Positions 59,165 through 64,000 of a stretch of DNA of 64,000 bases are shown one piece after another. Each line of letters starts with the position of its first letter. Position 1 is the stretch's first letter. Source of the DNA: Heliophilum fasciatum (GTDB taxonomy: Bacteria > Bacillota > Desulfitobacteriia > Heliobacteriales > Heliobacteriaceae); NCBI RefSeq assembly GCF_004341395.1, contig NZ_SLXT01000006.1, positions 93,688 through 157,687 of the forward strand, read 5' to 3'. A program made the translations under genes and the position numbers. The notes below the pieces were generated by a model. The model made no database searches. It had not been told where the DNA came from and saw nothing but the letters and a program-made list of their open reading frames with translations.

Positions 59165-61414
59165 ATGTTGAAAAACAAAATTGCAGCAATTGTATTATCG
59201 TCCGCGGTAGCTTTGTCTTTAGCACTGCCGGCCTTAGCCGCCACCTACAACGTGAATTCAGTTCGACTTATTGATTCCAGTGGCACCCTAACAGGGGTGC
59301 GGATTGTTGTTACAGTTCCGCCGGATACCTTGACGAGTCAAGATAAGCTTAGATTTACATTGCCTACGGATTTGCGAATGACCTCTTCTAACGTTAATTT
59401 GAGCGTGCCTACCGTTGGTTCCGGCTTAGCTAACCAGTTTCGAGCAGCTACCGTAACGAACAGCAATTTCAACGGTGCTGGTAGCGGCAACGATTTTGTC
59501 GAAGTTACTGTTTCAGCCTATGCTACTGAACCGTTGCCCGACGGGCTCTCAGCCATCGGTGAAGGGCGACTGATTGTCGATTTTCCTGACATGAAAGCTA
59601 ATGGATTACCATCAGGTGACGTAAGGATCAAAGCGGAAGCGGCTTCGAACAGTGTATTTACCAATACTGCGATCACTGTCGGTACCGTCGGTTCTGGTTC
59701 TGTATCGGTAAGTGTAGATGACGTCAAAACGATCACATCATCCGGTAACGAAAGATTAGACACCATTTACTTTAAAGAGGACCGTACCGGTGCCTTAAAG
59801 CCAGATGGAACAAGTATTAAGTTGAAGCTTCCTTCCGGATTTACTTGGGAGAGTACAGGAACCTTACAGTCCGTCTGGGGGTCAACGCCTGCGGAAATGG
59901 GCATGACGATCAGTGAAGGTAGTGATGATCGCGAACTAATTATCAATGCAACCAGCGCCAGTCAAAATGCAGCCTACTTTACTTTAATCGGTGCAACCAT
60001 ATCTGTTGATGAATCCATTGCTAAAAAAGGTGATATTGTTGTTAACATTTCCGGATCGACGACAACTACGCCATCTTCATTTACCATTGCCAAGTACGGT
60101 GATTACAGTACGAATGTTACATCGTATGGTGATATTCCTACAATTTCAGCCGGTAAAAATGGTGATACTATATCACAGATTGGCGCATTTAAAATCGAAG
60201 AAGAAGTTCCGGGTAGTCTCATTCCTAACCGTACCATTACATTAACTTTGCCCGAAGGGGCACGCTGGGGGTTAGAAGGCGAACCGCTGCAACTACCAAC
60301 ACGAAGTGGCGAGAGCAAGGATGGTGGGCTGAACGAATTTACCTGGTCAGTTGTTGATCGTGAAGATGCGAACCGAATTTTAAAAGCAACCATTGGCGGC
60401 AGTGAATCGACTTCGGCCGCAAGATTAATCTATGAAAAAGCACAAATTGCTACTGCTGCCGATTTTTCTGGTGATTTAGCTGTGGAAGTAGGCGGTACGG
60501 CAGGTATTAACGGCAAGATTGTCTTAGCGAAAGTTACACCGGTAGCAACAGTATCCGTTTCAGAAGTTAGATCAATCGCTTTGGGGCTCGGTGATCAACC
60601 GATCGGTGATATCTTGATCACAGAAGGAACGAAAGAAGCTTTTAATAAAGATCAGTCGGAACTCGGATCGGAAGTCGAAGCGCCTAATGATGCTACCGTC
60701 AACTTGCAATTACCTATTGGTGTATTCTTCAGTGGTACGCCTACGGTGGAAGTTGTATCGGGGGATTTGTTGATCGAAAGCGGAAGTGTTACGACTAATC
60801 TTAACGGTTCTGACGGTACACAAGGCAGCTTACGGTTTAATATCCGATCTTCATCGACAACACCGTCAACAATCAAAGTATCAAACATAAGATTGACGAC
60901 CAACCGCACTGTGCCGGAAGGGGATATTGTTCTCAAGGTGCGTGGCTCTGCCGTCAATAAATCAGGATTCATGGGGCGAGGTACAGCAGCATCGGCTGTG
61001 ATCGGTCGATTGATTACGGCAGCTCCTTCGGAAGTTCGGCTTGAAAGTAGTTTCCAAATTAACAGCACACGCTATACAAGCAGTGGCGTAGAAAAGACGA
61101 TGGATGTTGCGCCCTACATTAAAGACGGGCGGACGTACCTGCCTGTGCGCTATGTCGCTGAAGCACTAGGTGTTCCCAGTGATAACATCATCTACGATCC
61201 GGATTCAGGAACGGTCACTTTGATCAAAGGTAGCTTAGTTGCGCAAATGACAATCGGGAAAAAAGAATTGAAACTTAATGGTGCGATTATTCCCATGGAG
61301 GTGCCAACTGAACTTGTCGCTGGCCGTACCATGTTGCCAGTGGCTTATGTTGCTCGTGTACTAGGAACGGCTATCACTTATGACGAAGCAACGAAAACAG
61401 TGACGATCAAGTAA
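59165..61414 (+). CDS. Second S-layer-like protein, paralog of the upstream gene
   Basis: 749 residues. It shares the whole layout of the 56697 protein: MLKNKIAAIVLSSAVALSLALPALA signal peptide, GVRIVVTVPPDTL, EGRLIVDFPDMKANGL, DTIYFKEDRTGALK, IKEEA-like strands, then DVAPYIKDGRTYLPVRYVAEALGV at the C-terminus. Identity to the upstream gene is high by eye, over the full length. Codon use is different: more TTA, ATT and AAT, so lower GC and presumably lower or conditional expression. An ECF promoter lies upstream. AGGAGGT precedes ATG 59165. It may be an alternative S-layer subunit. Confidence 0.82.
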   Translation: MLKNKIAAIVLSSAVALSLALPALAATYNVNSVRLIDSSGTLTGVRIVVTVPPDTLTSQDKLRFTLPTDLRMTSSNVNLSVPTVGSGLANQFRAATVTNSNFNGAGSGNDFVEVTVSAYATEPLPDGLSAIGEGRLIVDFPDMKANGLPSGDVRIKAEAASNSVFTNTAITVGTVGSGSVSVSVDDVKTITSSGNERLDTIYFKEDRTGALKPDGTSIKLKLPSGFTWESTGTLQSVWGSTPAEMGMTISEGSDDRELIINATSASQNAAYFTLIGATISVDESIAKKGDIVVNISGSTTTTPSSFTIAKYGDYSTNVTSYGDIPTISAGKNGDTISQIGAFKIEEEVPGSLIPNRTITLTLPEGARWGLEGEPLQLPTRSGESKDGGLNEFTWSVVDREDANRILKATIGGSESTSAARLIYEKAQIATAADFSGDLAVEVGGTAGINGKIVLAKVTPVATVSVSEVRSIALGLGDQPIGDILITEGTKEAFNKDQSELGSEVEAPNDATVNLQLPIGVFFSGTPTVEVVSGDLLIESGSVTTNLNGSDGTQGSLRFNIRSSSTTPSTIKVSNIRLTTNRTVPEGDIVLKVRGSAVNKSGFMGRGTAASAVIGRLITAAPSEVRLESSFQINSTRYTSSGVEKTMDVAPYIKDGRTYLPVRYVAEALGVPSDNIIYDPDSGTVTLIKGSLVAQMTIGKKELKLNGAIIPMEVPTELVAGRTMLPVAYVARVLGTAITYDEATKTVTIK

Positions 61415-61425
61415 AACATGGAAAA

Positions 61426-61461
61426 GAAGCAAGCCCGGATCCTCGGATCTGGGCTTGCTTC
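61426..61461. terminator. Terminator between convergent S-layer-like and SLAP-like genes
   Basis: GAAGCAAGCCC (61426-61436) pairs with GGGCTTGCTTC (61451-61461), with further pairing inside through GGATC. It can serve both directions; T-runs are short. Confidence 0.75.
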
Positions 61462-61491
61462 AATAATCGCGAATATCGTTTTCTATTTATT

Positions 61492-62241
61492 TTATTGCTT
61501 AGGTAAAACAACAGACCACTGTTCAAGATTCGGTTCCGGCACAAGGATCGCCTCCGGTGGAAAAGCAGTGCCAATTACCCGTGCTGCATAAGGCGGGATC
61601 TGAAGCTGTTCAGCTACAAGCGAGCCGGCAGCAATTTGCCGGTTAAGCTTATCGATGATTACAACGGGAAGTTCAGGCAAACGAATCTCCTGGCCTGTGC
61701 TGTTGCACAGTAAAAGGCGAACCAGTAAAGCGCCTTCGTACATCTCCGCTGTCAAAGAAATCACGCGCATTTCCCCGGGTTGCGGTGGTTGCAGACGGGC
61801 TAACTGCAGTTCCACACTTGTCTTCCCCTTACTCGTTAGCAACTCATCGGGATCATAGACATAAAAAGACGTTTTAACGTCAACTTCAGACAGACGGGCG
61901 GTATCGACGACCATCTGCCATCCTTCCATCGAGGTGATAGCCGATGGCTTATCTTCCCAGGGAAAGGATACTGTCCCGGACAGTTGCCCTTTTGGAGGAA
62001 CCGTTCCTAGGGATGAAAGATCGATGATTGTTTGATAGTGCGCCGTGCCTTCAGCGTCAAGCAACGAGACGGGCAGTTTGACTGCGATCAGCGGCATCGT
62101 TAAAGTATTTTCTAACGTAAGTACTGCCTGCACTTGATCGCCGTTGTCGGTCAATTGGGTGTCGCGCAAATAGATGCGGCCCGTTTCCGGTGTTGGCGAA
62201 GCAGAAGCCACTGCTTGAGGCTCTTGGTTCGATTCTGACAT
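61492..62241 (-). CDS. Protein with duplicated SLAP-like domain
   Basis: 249 residues from ATG 62241, which is 6 bases after GGAGGT; the frame is open further upstream but without support. It has no signal peptide. Two related segments (about 35-95 and 160-220) share the pattern xLxNxxxxxIxLxxLPVxLxDxxGxxxxxxxIDLxxLGxxPP. This resembles the SLAP domain that Bacillus S-layer assembly proteins and accessory-Sec loci carry, but the match is by eye. An S-layer or secretion assembly role is inferred from that and from the adjacent S-layer-like genes. Confidence 0.6.
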   Translation of the reverse strand: MSESNQEPQAVASASPTPETGRIYLRDTQLTDNGDQVQAVLTLENTLTMPLIAVKLPVSLLDAEGTAHYQTIIDLSSLGTVPPKGQLSGTVSFPWEDKPSAITSMEGWQMVVDTARLSEVDVKTSFYVYDPDELLTSKGKTSVELQLARLQPPQPGEMRVISLTAEMYEGALLVRLLLCNSTGQEIRLPELPVVIIDKLNRQIAAGSLVAEQLQIPPYAARVIGTAFPPEAILVPEPNLEQWSVVLPKQ

Positions 62242-62277
62242 GAATGTACCTCCAATATTAAAATGAGCTCTTGCCAG

Positions 62278-62313
62278 TATTATAGACGATTTTATGCTTT
62301 TATTATAGACGAT
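62278..62313 (-). repeat. 13-bp direct repeat upstream of the SLAP-like gene
   Basis: TATTATAGACGAT at 62278-62290 and 62301-62313, 23 bases apart start to start. On the minus strand each reads ATCGTCTATAATA and contains a TATAAT box, lying 37 and 60 bases before the start codon. No good -35 is present. Confidence 0.75.
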
Positions 62314-62407
62314 CCTGGAAAATAAGACCGATCCTTTGGTGTAGATGGCGAGGCGAAGATGACGGGACACGAGGAAAGCGAAGCAAAAAACACTGTACCG
62401 TCTTCTC

Positions 62408-62436
62408 TTGACGGCCTGTATTAGATCGAGTAGACT
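62408..62436 (+). promoter_or_regulatory. Sigma-A promoter for the TolC-like gene
   Basis: TTGACG (62408-62413), 17-base spacer, TAGACT (62431-62436). Confidence 0.62.
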
Positions 62437-62483
62437 TAAGATAAATGACCATTCAGTACATATTTTAAGTAGGTGGAATAATA

Positions 62484-63710
62484 ATGAATAATTTAAAACA
62501 AAGCGTAACCGCCTTTGTTTTAACGGCCACTGTTGTGATGAACCCTGTTCTAGCCCTGGCGGCTATCAGCAGTGAACAGTCAACGGGTGCGAGTACACTG
62601 TCACCGATGGTCAGTGCAGCACCGGCTTCGGCAGCCGTCATTAACCAGGGCGCACCGGAGTTAACGGTGGGACGCTTTCCTAAAGTTGATGCTAATGATA
62701 AGTATACATTGACCCTATCTCTGTCGGAGGCGCTGAATCGTGCTTTAGCGAAAAGCCTCAATATCCAGTTAAAGCAAGCGAATGTCGATCGTACTTGGGA
62801 AATTCGCGATGATAAGGAAATGAATATGGGCAGCCTCGGACAGCCGTCAAGCAGCAGTTTTTCGCAGGTTAACGCATCCATTCAATCCTTCACGAGTTTG
62901 CTTTCTTCCGATATCAACTGGAACAACGCCAAAGCTGACCTGCGTGCTGAAAAAGACAGTGTGGGTGTCCAAGTTGCCAAAAAATATGCCGATGTTCAAC
63001 GCAATCTTGCCAAGGTACAATCGGCAGAAGCTGCCTATAAGTATGCCCAGTGGCAGCAAAAAAATGTAGGCTTGCAACTGAATCTTGGTGTAATCAGCAA
63101 AACCAATCAAGTGGAACTAACAGCAAATACGATCGGTAAGCAAAAAGCATTGCAAGCGGCGCAGGAAGGCCTTAACGATGCCTACCATAAGTTCAACGAT
63201 CTTGTAGGACTACCTGCTGACGCACGACCGGTTTTGCCTGATCAGGCAAACTACCAGCCTGTCGAGGAAATTAATGTTGAACACTATATCAGTAAAGCCC
63301 TCGCCGAGAGCCCTGCTCTGGTCAGCAGTCAAGGCCAACTGGATCTTGCTGTGTCTGTACGTAACGTGTATGACCCATCCGGTGGTCCTTATGCTGTTCG
63401 TGGCATCGATGTACAAAAAGGCAAGCTTGCCGTTGCTCTGACAAAGCAGTCACACGAACTTGCTGTACGACAAATCTCCAGTGGCATCTTAACCTATGAA
63501 CAACAAATTAAAGGCTTGGAAGAAGCGTTGCGTGTGGCCCGGCAAAATGAAAATATCGCGAAGCTCAAGTTCAACATTGGCATGGCAACTCAAGGAGAGC
63601 TTTTGTCTGCCCGTGCTAATCTTTTGAGCGCTGAACAGGCCTATTTTGATGCCATGTGGCAACATGAACTCCTCAAAATCGGTTTAGAAAAGCCATGGGC
63701 TTGGAACTAA
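62484..63710 (+). CDS. TolC-like outer-membrane-efflux-family protein
   Basis: 408-residue secreted protein. Signal peptide to about residue 27 (LALAA). The rest follows the OEP/TolC pattern: SLSEALNRALAKSLNIQLKQAN (about 75-96), then long amphipathic helices with heptad-like Ala/Gln/Leu spacing, and a second half with EQQIKGLEEALRVARQNENIAKLKFNIGMATQGELLSARANLLSAEQAYFDAMWQ, which is the typical OEP C-terminal helix. In diderms TolC spans the outer membrane; here the host appears monoderm, so its role in the S-layer or wall is unclear. It is a single gene with no HlyB/HlyD neighbour. AGGTGGA precedes the ATG. Confidence 0.85.
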   Translation: MNNLKQSVTAFVLTATVVMNPVLALAAISSEQSTGASTLSPMVSAAPASAAVINQGAPELTVGRFPKVDANDKYTLTLSLSEALNRALAKSLNIQLKQANVDRTWEIRDDKEMNMGSLGQPSSSSFSQVNASIQSFTSLLSSDINWNNAKADLRAEKDSVGVQVAKKYADVQRNLAKVQSAEAAYKYAQWQQKNVGLQLNLGVISKTNQVELTANTIGKQKALQAAQEGLNDAYHKFNDLVGLPADARPVLPDQANYQPVEEINVEHYISKALAESPALVSSQGQLDLAVSVRNVYDPSGGPYAVRGIDVQKGKLAVALTKQSHELAVRQISSGILTYEQQIKGLEEALRVARQNENIAKLKFNIGMATQGELLSARANLLSAEQAYFDAMWQHELLKIGLEKPWAWN

Positions 63711-63832
63711 GCGCAAGGTTTTATCAGGTACTTGTCGGCTGATTGTCAGATGATTAGCTCGGGGACGATAAGATAATGACGATAATATAAAGATAAAATA
63801 AGAATAAAACAGTAATCATAGATAACGAGAGA

Positions 63833-63865
63833 ACGACCTCCTGCGTATATGGGAGGTCGTTTTTT
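63833..63865 (+). terminator. Terminator after the TolC-like gene
   Basis: ACGACCTCC (63833-63841) pairs with GGAGGTCGT (63852-63860), then TTTTT. Apart from this, 63711-64000 is AT-rich, with no gene I can support. Confidence 0.9.
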
Positions 63866-64000
63866 ATGTTTAATTATTGCGTAAAAATTATTTTTCTCGA
63901 ATCGCCCCCCCAAAAAACATAGCATCTGCGAAATACTGTGGTGTACAACGAACCACACAAAAATAAACAGCCAAGATCACCGCAAAGGTAAAGAAAAACA

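Noticed and set aside
63746..63958. 70-codon minus-strand frame after the TolC-like gene.
   Set aside because: It crosses a clear terminator, is AT-rich and has no SD or motif.

Overview
The window looks like a chromosomal stretch of an endospore-forming, flagellated, monoderm Firmicute of moderately high GC. Class Clostridia is the best guess, and a Peptococcaceae/Heliobacteriaceae-type host would fit. This rests on the Bacillus-like gene order (fba-fsa-glpX...rpmE-prfA-prmC-tsaC-mntP-ywlE-rpiB-ywlG-glyA...atp operon-ywmB-murA-spoIID-spoIIID-mbl-flhO-flhP), on spoIID and spoIIID, and on SLH-type S-layer proteins. No rRNA, tRNA, CRISPR array, transposase or prophage gene was seen. The species assignment is inference.

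Layout. 1-2740: three sugar-phosphate enzymes (fba, fsa, glpX). 2800-4400: a DUF2062 membrane protein and a LysM/M23 peptidase. 4400-14080: a housekeeping block for translation (rpmE, prfA, prmC, tsaC, glyA), Mn efflux, a YwlE-type phosphatase, rpiB, dCMP deaminase and wecB. 14250-21840: a complete F1Fo ATP synthase operon (atpZ-I-B-E-F-H-A-G-D-C) with unusually long, structured gaps. 21960-29680: ywmB, murA, spoIID, spoIIID, mbl, galU, flhO, flhP.

29890-63710 is an envelope island of about 34 kb. It holds five SLH-domain proteins, a 2045-residue secreted IPT/TIG protein, csaB (pyruvylates the polymer that SLH domains bind), a WecG/TagA glycosyltransferase with a glutamine-rich insert, an SLH-anchored subtilase, an ECF sigma factor with its probable anti-sigma factor, a TPR/PKD/copper-amine-oxidase-N protein, two paralogous S-layer-like proteins, a protein with duplicated SLAP-like repeats, and a TolC-like protein.

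The strongest new signal is a shared promoter. GGAACTT, a spacer of exactly 17 bases and TC(A/T)AA occurs upstream of the sigma gene (minus strand) and upstream of both S-layer-like genes. This is the classical RpoE-type ECF form, and it suggests an autoregulated ECF sigma/anti-sigma pair that controls the two S-layer-like genes. Other oddities include a 21-bp tandem repeat that duplicates a ribosome-binding site plus GTG start at the csaB/tagA junction, a likely CTG start on an SLH gene, low-complexity inserts inside two conserved enzyme folds, and tail-to-tail genes whose stop codons overlap inside one terminator hairpin. No intergenic stretch exceeds 300 bases. The longest, 63711-64000, holds a terminator and nothing else I can support.
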